This document shows positions 1-10,749 of a stretch of 64,000 nucleotides of DNA, piece by piece. Source of the DNA: Plotosus lineatus (Eukaryota; Chordata; Actinopteri; Siluriformes; Plotosidae); contig CM045750.1 in assembly GCA_024760905.1 (NCBI GenBank), forward strand, positions 16,331,919 through 16,395,918, in the 5' to 3' direction. The translations under genes and the position numbers were made by a program. Within the stretch, counting starts at the first letter, position 1, and each line of letters opens with the position of its first letter. The notes under the pieces are model-generated. The model saw nothing but the letters and a program-made list of their open reading frames with translations, was not told the origin of the DNA and did no database searches.

Positions 1-1161
1 ATAGGAAAATGTGTAACTTAATAGAATCTGAGTTTTGCTGTCTTCACAGTTCAGACTGTGATAAAATGATCTGCTGCTTTCCTTGAGGTTTGGATTGAAA
101 GGTTTTTTTCTTTTTTTTTTGGGGGGGGGGTAGACAGAACAGGGTGGTTTATTTATGGATCAGTGGTTCATGCTTCTATTGTATTCGGAGAAGCGATGGT
201 AGGAAAAGGAGGCCAATTGGGAGCAAAGAGCAGTCTTAATTTGCTGCCACCCCTTCCTATCCCCAGGAGAGCACTTACTGATGAGATAGCCTGAATTTGT
301 CTCGGATTTAAAATGCCATCATGGACCTTAAAGGACAGAGGTGCTGGAGATTCACCCTGAGAATGAAACGTGTAATGCCTTCTTCAAATTGCTGGTCAGA
401 AATGTCAATTGGAGACAAAAGTGCTTTCATGACCATCGAGATGGAGTAGACCGCTTTGCTATTTTTTATGTAGTTGTTCCTCTCTCTCTCCCTCCCTCTC
501 CCAACGCCCCTCCTAAACTGTGGGTGTGCTACAGTGCTGTCTGTGGGGGGTAGGAGGTGAGGGTGGAGAGTGTGAGTGAGAAAGAATGGAACCAAATAGT
601 GAGAGCTTGATCGAGTCTGGGTCTGCAAGAAGGAGATAGAAAGGGAATGAATGAGAGAAAGATTGCAGGCAATGGAGTGACAGCAAAAGTGAGAGAGAGA
701 GTGTGAGAGAGAGAGAGAGTGAGAGCGAGAAGCCTCCATAAATCATGTGGTGGTGCAAATGCTGAATCAGGGACAAGAGGTAAGGTTGATTGTGCCTGGG
801 AGAGACAATAAACCCCGTAATCATCTGTCTCTGCTGCACAAGCCTGGCAATTATCTGCCCAAAGCTGACCGGTGCCTCGGAAAGGGCAGAATCTATCTCA
901 CTCTTCTCTCCCGCTACTTTTCTCAATTTATTTGTGTGCATAAACATGAAAAATATATTAATCATCAGGGTAAATCTAAACTGTGATATATCTAAACAAG
1001 CTAACCAGAATGAAGGCAAAGACAAACCAGCTGATGCGCTGTAAAAAAAAAAAAAAAAAAAAAAGGTCACCAGATTTAACAGTTAAAAAATATAAGCGCC
1101 GAGAATTAAAAAAAACCTGTAAATAAGTAATTAAGTAAACAAGTTAATCAGGGAAAATAAT
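1..1161. other. Non-repeat AT-rich stretch, no gene seen
   Basis: No recognisable repeat family and no convincing exon. It holds a T-run followed by a G-run (100-131), a GA-rich microsatellite (about 660-735) and a poly-A run (1043-1064). Open frames here are low-complexity Ser/His/Leu runs produced by the GA repeat on the opposite strand. The part at about 740-1040 is compositionally balanced and non-repetitive, and is treated as a possible conserved non-coding element in the findings. Confidence 0.6.
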
Positions 1162-1545
1162 AATGTTTAGCTTTATCAATCGTTCATTGTCTGTGACCAC
1201 TAAATCTAATTAGGGTCACGGGGAGGCTGGCGCCCATCCCAGCCGACTCCGGGCGAGGGCAGAGTACACCCTGGACAGCTCGCCAGGCCATCGCAGGGTG
1301 GACACACGCTGACTGCTATGCAGCGACTTGTCGAAAGTCAGCAATGGTTCTTTTACCCAGCATAGACAGTGAGAGACACGGTCGGCCTTTGATAACCCAG
1401 TTAGCTGCACGGGGGGGGGGGGGGGGACGACACGACACTGACAACCCGATAAGAGTGGGGCTTGAACCCCCAACCTTAGAATCAATGATCCAGCACCTTT
1501 ACCACCAGGCCACCACTGCCCTCACTGGGGAATGTTTAGATTTAT
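1162..1545 (-). mobile_element. SINE-A copy with 15-bp target duplication
   Basis: tRNA-headed SINE in reverse orientation. From low to high coordinate it shows the GC-rich 3' region (CCTAATTAGGGTCAC-like), the core (GTCAGCAATGGTTCTTTTAC) and the head with a degenerate B-box complement near 1470. AATGTTTAGCTTTAT (1162-1176) and AATGTTTAGATTTAT (1531-1545) flank it, 14 of 15 identical, marking a retrotransposed insertion of 1177-1530. A G-run interrupts the core near 1411-1427. Confidence 0.85.
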
Positions 1546-1781
1546 TATCCAGAAAATATGCAATGACCTGCTGTCATAAAATTCTTGTTCTACTTTTAAT
1601 AGAAATATACAGTAACTGTCCGAGCACAACATACTGTAATTTTCACATTGAATTCTCGTAAAGAATACAGTTTGTCACTGATGAATGTAAATACTGTTGC
1701 AGCAATAACAGAAACATGCTGTGACTTTCTGAGCAGCCAACACTGGAAGTTTTGCATTTTACTCTAGCAAAGAATACAACT
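1546..1781. other. No feature seen
   Basis: AT-rich unique-looking DNA. I see no exon, repeat terminus or RNA gene. Confidence 0.5.
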
Positions 1782-2234
1782 TATACCTCCGCGGTTAGTG
1801 GAAACCGAGAACCCACCCACCCCAAACGCTGATTTCCACAAAGGAGGATCAACCCCCCTGACTATCATACACCTACATGTATATGTGTATATAATGTCAA
1901 TAAATACATATTCAACACTATAAATACTTATAACAACAATTAAACATTTTAATGCATAAGATGTAAATAAAATATAAATAGACACTGATGTACACCTCAC
2001 ATAAAAATGTAAGTAGTTTTGCTCGGGGGTTTTGGGTTGTTTTTTTGTTTTGGTTTTTTACTATTATTTTATTTACATAATTGGCCTTGTTTTGTGCCAT
2101 TTTCCTTAACTTTTCCCCCAATTCTTCCTTAATTTCCTTATTTATTTATTTTTTTCGAGAAATATTTTTGAAAAACCCGCGATGCACTGAAGCCATCGAA
2201 ACTGAAGCACGAAGTAGCGAGAGATCACTCTATA
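1782..2234. mobile_element. TIR-1 non-autonomous DNA transposon, copy 1 (degraded left end)
   Basis: Matches the better copies at 61177-61623 and 39033-40415: CCGCGGTTA near the left end, the internal CCTCACATAAAAATGTAAGTAG segment, then GCGATGCACTGAAGCC and GAAGTAGCGAGAGATCACT at the right end. The left terminus has lost the leading CAGGGATCC. No transposase frame. Termini of this type resemble the pogo/Tigger branch of Tc1/mariner; that assignment is inference. Confidence 0.75.
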
Positions 2235-2315
2235 CCTGAAGATCTTGAGTGGCCAGTTCTGCGACTCTTGTATTACTTTCTTGTAAAGACAACTTTACAA
2301 GTACAGTAGTAAGAA

Positions 2316-2447
2316 GTGCTGTGAGGGCTTAGTGGTCACCATTCTTGGGCCCTTGAGCAAGGCCCTTAATGCTCAATCGATCAGTCAAATAAAAGTGATA
2401 TTTGTAAGTTACTCTGGATAAGAGTGTCTGACAAATGCTGTAAATGT
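2316..2447 (+). mobile_element. Fragment of a fish SINE with V-SINE-like tail
   Basis: Contains CCCTTGAGCAAGGCCCTTAA followed by TAAGTTACTCTGGATAAGAG and TGTCTGACAAATGCTGTAAATG, a tail motif I recognise from widespread teleost SINEs. The tRNA-like head is only weakly preserved (GGGCTTAGTGGTCACC). 5' truncated or degraded. Confidence 0.6.
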
Positions 2448-3056
2448 ACCCCAGTCAAAATGTGCAGATTGGTGGGGATTTTACAGTAATATGTTGCAGA
2501 CTTTATTTTATATTATGTTTAGTATTTTGTTTGTTAGTTTTTAGACTAAATGAGGTAGTTTACAATACATTTATACTTACTGTAAAATAAGAACTCAATA
2601 TACTGTAGAATGAGCAACACCAGTACTCATTTACCATTAAAAATTGCTTTACAAGTCATTTTAATGGTGGTGTTCAAGCAACCGCAGCTGCCAGTATTTT
2701 ACATAAAAACAACAGATTTTTTTTTTTTTTTTACAGCATGCAGTTTGCTGGTTAGTTTGTGAATTTTTAAAGCAATTAAGCAAATTCTGCACGAAAGACC
2801 CTCTATGATTAGCATACAGTAAAACACACATTTTAAATTTACATGTCTGCCAGAACACATGAATGTACATTTGTGAAATGTCTACATAAAGGTAAGTTAA
2901 AAAAATCCCTAATAGCTCCTGAAAGGTGCATCGACAAGGTGAATGAATATCAACCTGGAGATCGCCGGATTGAATCCTTGTCTAGACGTTCATGGGAGAT
3001 TATTTAGTAGAGCTTCCCAAAACCCAAACCCATATGTACCACAGTCATTCAAGTCT
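2448..3056. other. No gene seen
   Basis: AT-rich DNA with a T-run near 2717-2732. The segment at 2935-3056 may be a decayed SINE-B edge but is too degraded to call. Confidence 0.5.
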
Positions 3057-3285
3057 GAAGCGCTTTATCCTTTATTAGGGTTACAGCGAGGCTGGGTAAC
3101 GCTAACACAACCATTCACTTACACTCACAGCTAAGGTCAGTTTGGACCAACCAATTAGTCTAATGTGCATGTCGTGGACTGTGGGAGAAAATCAGAGTAC
3201 CCAGAGAAAAGTCATATTCACATGAAAAAAATCCCCCAAAAGGCCAAGTCATGCTCAGGACTTGAACCTTCGACCAAACTGCAAG
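3057..3285 (-). mobile_element. SINE-B, truncated
   Basis: Reverse-oriented SINE-B: GCTTTATCCTTTATTAGGGTTAC (tail region), TCTAATGTGCATGTC, GGACTGTGGGAGAAAATCAG and CTTGAACCTTCGACC (B-box complement). The head beyond the B box is missing, where the TIR-3 element at 3291 begins. Confidence 0.75.
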
Positions 3286-3470
3286 GTGTACAGACGCTCC
3301 CTGACTTACTTTCATCCGTTTTTTCGATTTTACACACCCCCCCCTCCAAAAAAAAAAGGTCAAATTTTGAGTTTAGCTACGTAGCACGCTGACGCCACAT
3401 CCATTGTTTACAAACCACAGACTAAACATGCCCCTCCTTTTTCCCAGTTCAGATATATATGTATACAGAT

Positions 3471-4120
3471 GCTCCCCGACTTACATTTTTTATTGGTTCC
3501 GGAAGGCGAATGTAAGTTGTTACAGTGACGTATGACGCTCATACTGTACTATACATCCGTAAATACCATTACCGTATCTCATTAAACACCCCTAAATCAA
3601 TTATTATAAACATAAGATTGTAAAACAATATCAAATATCAAATAATATCAACATTAATTTCAAATAAGTCACTTAATTATACCAAGTCACTTTATGTGAA
3701 GCTTAAAACAGCCAATCAACACTTACAGTATGTGAGGCGCTGAAAACTGAAAGTAGTGTACTTGTGAAAGTAGTGTACTTGCTGTGGGTTATATGGACTT
3801 TCAAGTGAGCAAGGGCGCCGTTGAACTCGTTTAGAACTCCGCCTGCACTGATGTGAATCACCAGCAGAGCGGAGTTCTTTCTTTTCTGGATTCGGGTTTT
3901 CATTCATTTTACAACACTCTTTGCTTAACGGAGTATACATGGTAGATTGTGCCGATCCGAGCAGATAGTTAATTCATGTCTGTGTATGAGACTTGCAACC
4001 ATGCTAGTAGGCTTACGCTTCTGACCAACCATATCTGCTTAGGGTTACAAAAGTCTGCAAAACAGTGTAAACACAAAGATCACAGAGACGACGTCTTAAC
4101 ACAAGGATAACACGCTATAT
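3471..4120. mobile_element. Second TIR-3-like element inside the left foldback arm
   Basis: Starts CAGATGCTCCCCGACTTAC after TA, then GGTTCCGGAAGGCGAATG, matching the left end of the copy at 21303. It sits between the outer-arm end (3468) and the resumption of arm sequence near 4150. A matching right terminus is not recognisable, so the right boundary is approximate. No coding frame. Confidence 0.5.
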
Positions 4121-4123
4121 AAC

Positions 4124-4125
<2 letters not shown>

Positions 4126-4168
<43 letters not shown>

Positions 4169-4209
4169 TCATTTTTTATATATAGAATATATATATATAT
4201 ATATATATA
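4126..4209. repeat. (AT)n microsatellite, interrupted
   Basis: Two AT tracts separated by the arm fragment TAGATCATTTTTTATATATAG. Part of the AT-rich loop of the foldback element. Confidence 0.95.
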
Positions 4210-4213
4210 ATAT

Positions 4214-7200
4214 GCAGCCGTGAGGGGGGGGCACAAACCAGTGTCTCTCCCTCACGCCGGTCCCAAGCCCGGATAAATGCAGAGGGTTGCGTCAGGAAGG
4301 GCATCCGGCGTAAAACAAATGCCAAATAAACTATGCGAATCACAAGAAAGAATGACATACCGGATCGGTCGAGGCCGCGTTAACAACGACCGCCATCAGT
4401 GCCGTCAACCAACAGGGTGCTGATGGAAATTGGACTACTGTTGGTCGAAGACGCCGAAGAAGGAGAGGCGGGAGGCGTGTCCGTTGCCAGAGAGAGAAGA
4501 GGAAAGGCATGAGTCTAGGACTGAAAGTAGGGACTTTGAATATTGGAACTATGACAGGAAAAGGTAGAGAGCTGGCTGACATGATGCAGAGGAGGAAGGT
4601 GGACATACTGTGTGTTCAGGAGACCAGGTGGAAAGGTCGCAAGGCTAGAAGCATAGGAGCAGGGTTTAAGCTGTTTTATCACGGTGTGGATGGGAAGAGA
4701 AATGGAGTCGGAGTCATCTTGAAGGAGGAGTTTGCCAGGAATGTTCTAGAAGTGAAAAGAGTGTCAGACAGAGTGATGAGTCTCAAGTTAGAAATTAAAG
4801 GTGTGATGGTCAATGTTGTTAGTGCTTATGCCCCACAGACAGGATGTGAGCGAGAAGAGAAGGAGAGATTCTGGAGGGAGTTAGATGAAGTGATGCAGAG
4901 TACCCCCAGAGGTGAAAGAGTGGTCATTGGGGCAGACTTCAATAGACATGTTGGTGCAGGAAACAGAGGGGACGAGGAAGTGATGGGTAGGTTTGGTATC
5001 CAGGACAGGAACGCAGAAGGACAGATGTTGGTAGATTTTGCAAAAAGGATGGAAATGGCTGTGGTGAATACTTTCTTCCAGAAGAGAGAGGAGCATAGGG
5101 TGACTTATAAAAGTTTAGGTAGGAGCACACAGGTAGACTACATCTTGTGCAGGCGATGTAATTTAAAGGAAGTCAGTGACTGCAAAGTAGTAGCGGGTGA
5201 GAGTGTTGCCAAACAGCATAGGATGGTGGTGTGCAGGATGATGCTGATGGTGAGGAAGGTGAAGAAGGCAAAGGCAGAGCAGAAGACAAAGTGGTGGAAG
5301 TTGAAAAAGGAAGAGTGTCGGGTTGTCTTCAAGGAGGAGTTGAAACAGGCTTTGGGTGGTCAGGAAGTGCTTCCAGATGACTGGACAACTACAGCAAATG
5401 TGATCAGGGAGACAGGTAGGAGAATACTTGGTGTGTCATCTGGAAGGAAAGTAGATAAGGAGACTTGGTGGTGGAATGAGGAAGTGCAGGAGTGTGTACA
5501 AAGGAAGAGATTAGCTAAGAAGAAGTGGGACATTGACAAAACCGAAGAGAGTAAACAGGAGTACAGGGAGACACAGCGTAAGGCAAAGGTAGCAGTGTCA
5601 AAGGCCAAACAGAGCGCGTTTGATGACTTGTATGCTCGGTTGGAAAGTAAGGAGGAGAAAATGATTTATACAGGTTGCACAGCAGAGAAATAGAGATGGG
5701 AAGGACGTGCAGCAAGTTAGATTGATAAAGGACAGAGAGGGAAATGTATTGACTGATGACAGAAGTGTGCTGGGAAGATGGAAAGAGTACTTTGAAGAGC
5801 TGATGAATGAGGAAAATGAGAGAGAAAAAGAGTAGAAGAGGTGACTGTTGAGGACCAGGAAGTAGCAAAGATTAGTAAGGGTGAAGTGAGGAGGGCATTG
5901 AAGAGGATGAAGAATGGAAAGGCAGTTGGTCCTGATGACATACCGGTGGAGGTATGGAAGTGTCTAGGAGAGGTAGCAGTAGATTTTCTGACAAGAACAT
6001 TTAACAAGGTCTTAGAGAGTGAGAGGATGCCAGAGGAATGGAGGAGAAGTGTGCTGGTGCCCATTTTTAAGAACAAGGGAGACGTGCAGAGTTGTGGCAA
6101 CTACAGAGGGATAAAGTTGATGAGCCATACGATGAAGTTATGGGAAAGAATAGTGGAAGCTAGACTAAGGGCAGAGGTCAGCATTTGTGAACAACAGTTT
6201 GGTTTCATGCCCAGAAAGAGCACCACAGATGCAGTGTTTGCCTTGAGGATGTTAATGGAGAAGTACAGAGAAGGTCAGAAGGAGCTGCATTGTGCCTTTG
6301 TGGATCTGGAGAAAGCATATGACAGGGTGCCGAGAGAGAAGAACTGTGGTATTGCATGAGGAAGTCTGGAGTGGCAGAGAAGTATGTTAGAGTGGTGCAG
6401 GACATGTATGAGAGATGTAAGACAGTGGTGAGGTGTGCTGTCGGTGTGACAGAAGAGTTCAAGGTGGAGGTGGGACTGCATCAAGGGTCAGCTCTCAGCC
6501 CCTTCTTGTTCGCTATGGTGATGGACAGGCTGACAGACGAGGTTAGACAAGATTCCCCATGGACTATGATGTTTGCAGATGACATTGTAATGTGTAGTGA
6601 GAGCAGAGAACAAGTGCAGGAAAATCTAGAGAGGTGGAGGTATGCCCTGGAAAGGAAGGGAATGAAGATTAGCCTCAGTAAGACAGAATACATGTGCATG
6701 AATGCCAAGGACCAAAGAGGAACGGTGAGATTACAGGGAGCAGAGATAAGAAAGGTGGAGGATTTTAAGTACTTAGGCTCAACAATCCAGAGCAATGGAG
6801 AGTGTGGAAAAGAGGTGAAGAAGCGTGTGCAGGCAGGTTGGAATGGTTGGAGAAAAGTGTCCGGTGTGATGTGTGATAGGAGGGTATCGGCAAAAATGAA
6901 AGGAAAAGTGAACAAGGCGGTGTTGAGGCCAACGATGCTGTATGGGCTAGAAACAGTGGCCCTGGGGAAAAGACAGGAGGCAGAGTTGGAGGTAGCAGAG
7001 ATGAAAATGTTGAGGTTCTCTTTGGGAGTAACGAGGATGGATAGGATTAGGAATGAGCACGTCAGAGGGACAGCACATGTAAGACGTTTTGGAGACAAAG
7101 TCAGAGAGGCTAGATTGAGATGGTTTGGACATGTACAGAGGAGGGATAGTGAGTATATTGGTAATAGGATGCTGAGGCTGGAACTACCAGGCAAAAGGCC

Positions 7201-7363
7201 TAGAGGAAGACCAAAGAGACGATTCATGGATGTGGTAAAGGAGGACATGAAGGTCGTTGGTGTAAGAGAAGAAGATGCAAAGGATAGGGTGAGATGGAGG
7301 CAGATGATTCGCTGTGGCGACCCTGAAGGGAAAAGCCGAAAGGAAAAGAAGAAGAAGAAGATA
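4214..7363 (+). mobile_element. RTE-clade LINE, nearly full length (RTE-1)
   Basis: Structure: GC-rich leader (4214-4508), apurinic endonuclease and reverse transcriptase coding region (4509-7326), very short 3' region GAAGGGAAAAGCCGAAAGGAAAAG and a (GAA)n tail running into (AT)n. Absence of a long 3' UTR and a short repeat tail fit RTE elements. Three further 3' fragments of the same family lie at 15493, 32576 and 50452, and parts of its leader and 3' end recur as the tail of SINE-A2. It is inserted in the loop of a TIR-3 element. Confidence 0.9.
4509..7326 (+). pseudogene. RTE endonuclease-reverse transcriptase, frame-broken
   Basis: N-terminal AP-like endonuclease: VGTLNIGTMTGKGREL, VDILCVQETRWKG, VSAYAPQ, VVIGADFN and KQHRMVV near the end of the domain. 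The reverse transcriptase follows: RMKNGKAVGPDDIPVE, FGFMPRKSTTDAVF, AFVDLEKAYDRVP, LHQGSALSPFLFA and catalytic FADD at 6572-6583. The C-terminus has GWRKVSGVMCDRRVSAKMKG and RWFGHVQRRDSEYIG. Three frame breaks lie near 5668, 5832 and 6340 (the last an extra GA in GAGAGAGAAG). A one-base loss at the stop (GACCCTGA against GACCCCTGA in other copies) lets the frame run into the tail. Catalytic motifs remain recognisable, so the copy is probably fairly young but cannot make a full protein unaided. Confidence 0.9.
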
Positions 7364-7385
7364 TATATATATATATATATAAAAA

Positions 7386-7441
<56 letters not shown>
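7364..7441. repeat. (AT)n microsatellite
   Basis: AT tract directly after the RTE (GAA)n tail, interrupted by AAAAATAATATT. Likely loop sequence of the host foldback element. Confidence 0.95.
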
Positions 7442-7444
<3 letters not shown>

Positions 7445-7734
7445 CTATATATAAAAAATGATCTATATAACTGAAATGGAAAGAAGGAGAGGCAAGTTCA
7501 GTCTGTCGTTTGTAAACAATGGACGCAGTGTCATTACGTCATCATGTCAGCGTACTACGTAGGTACGTCTAAAGTCAAAATTTGACTTGTATAAAAAAAA
7601 AAAAAAAAAAAAAAATTTTTTTTAAAAAAGGTAAAATCGAAACAACGTAAAATGGATGAATGCAAGGCGAGGAGTGTCTGTATACTAATAACTATATCAT
7701 CGTGTTGCCCCTGTCTTAATTTTTAATTCATTCA

Positions 7735-8075
7735 GTCATTCATTTTCTAAGCTGCTTACTCCTAATTAGGGTGGCAGGGAGGCTGACACCCATCTCAGCC
7801 AACACTGGGTGAACGCAGAGTGCAACCTGAATAGCTCAACAGACTATTGCAGTGCTAACACAGACAACTATTCACACTCACACCCAGGGGCATTTGGAAT
7901 ACTGCTACCCTAATGTGCATGTCCTTGGATTGCGGGAGAAAACCAAAGTATCCGCAGGAAACAAATATAAGCACAGGAGAGGGGCTCACGAATGTCATGC
8001 ACTCAAAAGGCATGGGGCTAGAACCGAGAACCATTTTGCTGTGAAGCACTAAATAGTACCCTAACATTGCCACAC
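7735..8075 (-). mobile_element. SINE-B
   Basis: Reverse-oriented: CTCCTAATTAGGGTGGCAGG, CACCCATCTCAGCCAACACT, CACACTCACACCCAGGGGCA, CTAATGTGCATGTCC and GAACCGAGAACC at the head side. Nearly full length with scattered substitutions. Confidence 0.85.
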
Positions 8076-8316
8076 AAATGCTTTATGTGTTTCTTTAAAA
8101 TCACAATAAAATGAATGTTGCCTGATCTGTGGCTTCACTGCAGATGGCACTTTTTTCATGTTATTTCTGACAGATATTTCTTATTTATGTGGACACACCA
8201 TGTGATAATATGTACTGGACCATTTAAAAACTGTATTTATTTATTATATATATATATACACACACACACATGGAAAAACTATTTTAATATTTATTTTGCT
8301 GAATTTGCTATGTAAT

Positions 8317-8682
8317 TATAGTGCAACCAGCAGTGGTGGCCTAGTAGCAAAGGTGCTGGCTCACTGATCCCAAGCTTGGGGGTTCGAGTCCCACGCTCCA
8401 CAAGGATGTCACCCCCCACCCCCCAGTGCAGCTAACTGGATTAGCAAAGGCCGGCCATGTCTCCCACTGTCTACGGTGTATGGTTCATGTAAATCATTGC
8501 TGACTTTCGACAACAATAGCTGCAAAGCTGTCAGTGTGTTTACACCCTGTGATGGCCTGGCGAGCTGTCCAGGGTGTACTCTGCCCTCGCCCGGAGTTGA
8601 CTGGGATGGGCGCCAGCCTCCCCGTGATCTTAATTAGGATTAAGCGGTTACAGAAAAATGAACTGAACTGAACTATAGTGCA
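8317..8682 (+). mobile_element. SINE-A with recognisable pol III boxes and 9-bp target duplication
   Basis: tRNA-like head: A-box region GTGGCCTAGTAGCAAAGGTGC and B box GGTTCGAGTCC (8381-8391). Core: CAGCTAACTGG, CATGTCTCCCACTGTCTACG, TTGCTGACTTTCGACAA. Tail: GCGAGCTGTCCAGGGTGTAC, GGGATGGGCGCCAGCCTCCC, AATTAGGATTAAGCGGTTAC, ending GAACTGAACTGAAC. TATAGTGCA at 8317-8325 and 8674-8682 flanks it. This is the best reference copy of SINE-A in the window. Confidence 0.9.
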
Positions 8683-8894
8683 GTTTGGTCATAGCACATA
8701 TTTAATTATATTATTATCACTTTTATTTTCGTTATTATAGTTATACTGTAATTATATTCTAAAACTAAATGTCTGAGACATTATTTTTGGTTTATTTTAT
8801 TTTTAAATTTTTATTATTATTCTTTTTAAGTGTTTCAGAAGCCATCGTGAAAGCCATTAAAAATATATAAAAAAAATATAATTTGCCAAAAAAT
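8683..8894. other. No feature seen
   Basis: Very AT-rich spacer between two SINEs. Confidence 0.5.
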
Positions 8895-9200
8895 TTACTC
8901 CCACTTGGGTAGTGAGGAGGCAGGAGCCCATCTCAGCTGACACCGGGCAAAGGCGGGGTACACCCTGAACAACTTGCCAGATCATCATAGGACCAACACA
9001 CACAACCATTCACAACCTCACTTGTATCTTAGGGCAGTCGAGAACAGCCAATAATAATCCCAATGTGCATGTCTTTGCTCTTTGGGAGAAAACCGGAGGA
9101 CCCATAGTAAACATGTCCAAGAAGGAGAAGGGCATACCAACTCCACACAGAAATACCCTCATACAAGCCCTGGCCTCGAACCTAGGACCTTCTGCTTTTA
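8895..9200 (-). mobile_element. SINE-B, tail truncated
   Basis: GGCAGGAGCCCATCTCAGCT, GGGTACACCCTGAACAACTT, CCCAATGTGCATGTCTTTG, AACTCCACACAGAAATACCC and CTCGAACCTAGGACC (B-box complement). The terminal AATTAGG region is degraded. Confidence 0.8.
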
Positions 9201-9227
9201 TTTCTTTATGAAGTCACAGATTCTATG

Positions 9228-10196
9228 TATGCATGTGTATGTATGTATGTATGTATATATATATATATATATATAGTACTTTTTTCCTGAAGGATAAATT
9301 AGGAATCTGTGTCATACTGCACATATTACTGAACTCTATAATGCTAATTGCTCTAACATGAGCCTCTTCTTTCATATGAATACATTTGTCTTCAGTTTAA
9401 TGACAGCTCTATGCTTATTTCCACCAAAACATATAATTGATAAATAATAAATTCATTGTGAATGTAAAGAATATTGCCGGTATAAAGAGTCAGGTTTTCT
9501 GAGCAACAGACTTTTGACCAAATTCTTGAACAAATTGGCATGTGCTTGGAGAGCATCTGATATCTAAATGTAGTTTCCTCCTGATAGTGCAACCACTGAT
9601 CTTAAAAGACACCACTGTGGTGACTCTGGTTCTCATTAAGATAAGGTTTAATCTGAAGTACTCCTCCTGCAATCTTCGCTCTCCCCATCCAATTCATGCT
9701 ATGTTAGCTATTAATACAAGATGGCAGCTGACTTTAATGTCTCTCAAATACTTGCAACCTTGACTGGAATCTGCTCTTCTAAACACTCCTAACAGAGACT
9801 TTCAGTGATGGAGGTGAAAACACAAATGTACGAATATGCAGTCTGTTATCATGCAGATTCATCCAATCAATGCGATCAAGCAACTGTGTTTTCAAGTGGT
9901 TCGAAAAGTGCTGGCTTAAAAGCTATTTATATGAAGCCAGTGCAGTAACATAACTAAAGTGATGACATGATAATTAATGAACTGTATTGAGTGAGTGGAA
10001 ACAGCAAATGGACAAAAACCAGACTTTTTCAGTCCTTCCAATTCCAGGTAAATGGTACATTTTGTACGGTAATGTTGTAAGATGAGGTGGGAAATATAAA
10101 AAGGACACAATTCTTTTTTTAAATTGCACACGTTTTCCAACCTTAAGCTGTTTAATAGGTTTACTGAGGTTCTCCGAGGGGAAAAAATTGCTATTG
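9228..10196. other. Microsatellite then featureless AT-rich DNA
   Basis: (TATG)n passing into (AT)n occupies about 9230-9275. From 9277 to 10196 I see no exon, repeat family or RNA gene. Confidence 0.55.
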
Positions 10197-10564
10197 TTAT
10201 TATTTATTCATTTTATAAGCCCCTAAATCCTAATTAGGGTCTAACACCCATTTCAGACAACTCCTAGCAAGGGTAGAGTACATCCTGGACGGCACCAGGC
10301 CATTGCAGGACAGAAACATGCTGATGGGAATCCAGTGGCCTACTTTGTTTTTGTTTTGTTTTTTTTTCTTTATAAAAGTCAGCAATTGTTCCTTTACATG
10401 ACTGTGACCACAGACAGTGAGTAAGACTGAAATGGCTGGCCTCTGATAACCCATTAGCTGCACTGGGGGCAGTGACAACTCTGTGATAGTGGGGTTAGAA
10501 CCCGTGACCTTCGGATCACTAGGCCATCACCCTACCACAGGGTCACCACTGCCCCTTATTATTT
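10197..10564 (-). mobile_element. SINE-A with 9-bp target duplication
   Basis: Reverse SINE-A: AATCCTAATTAGGGTC, AGCAATTGTTCCTTTACATG, TAACCCATTAGCTGCACTGG, GGGGTTAGAACCCGTGACC (B-box complement) and GGTCACCACTGCCCC at the head end. TTATTATTT flanks at 10197-10205 and 10556-10564. A T-rich slippage tract lies near 10350-10372. Confidence 0.85.
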
Positions 10565-10596
10565 CACTTTCATTATTATTACTCAGTAATTCCTAC

Positions 10597-10744
10597 GTTC
10601 ATCAATTAATTTATTTTTTCAGCTGTTTCATCCTAATTAGAGCTGCAAAGAGGCTGGAGCTTATTTCAGCCAACTCTCGATGAGGGTGGGCTACACTCTG
10701 GGCAGTTTTACAGGTCACCAGATTATTATTATTATTATTATTAT
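10597..10744 (-). mobile_element. SINE-B tail fragment followed by (ATT)n
   Basis: TTCATCCTAATTAGAGCTGC, GGCTGGAGCTTATTTCAGCC and GGTGGGCTACACTCTGGGCA identify the SINE-B 3' half. The fragment ends in (ATT)n at about 10721-10744. Confidence 0.7.
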
Positions 10745-10749
10745 TTCAC

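Larger units (their letters stand above)
3291..7680. mobile_element. TIR-3 foldback DNA transposon hosting an RTE LINE
   Basis: Left arm 3291-3468 and right arm 7461-7680 are long inverted repeats. The left arm starts CAGACGCTCC and the right arm ends GGAGTGTCTG; both are bounded by TA (3289-3290 and 7681-7682). Arms share GTCAAATTTTGA, CTACGTAG, CATTGTTTACAAAC and CAGTTCAG/CTGAAATG blocks. The inner arm continues as TAGATCATTTTTTATATATA (from about 4166), mirrored at about 7445-7466, so another insertion splits the left arm. The loop is (AT)n and now holds an RTE LINE. No transposase frame. Tc1/mariner-type by its TA duplication. Confidence 0.75.

Noticed and set aside
308..739. 143-codon minus-strand open frame
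   Set aside because: It is driven by a GA/CT-rich tract giving Ser/His/Leu runs. No motif, no splice sites, no repeat-family match.
8326..8400. tRNA gene
   Set aside because: The A- and B-box-like sequences are the SINE-A head. The cloverleaf is not intact and the sequence continues into the SINE core. The same reasoning applies to SINE-B, -C and -D heads.
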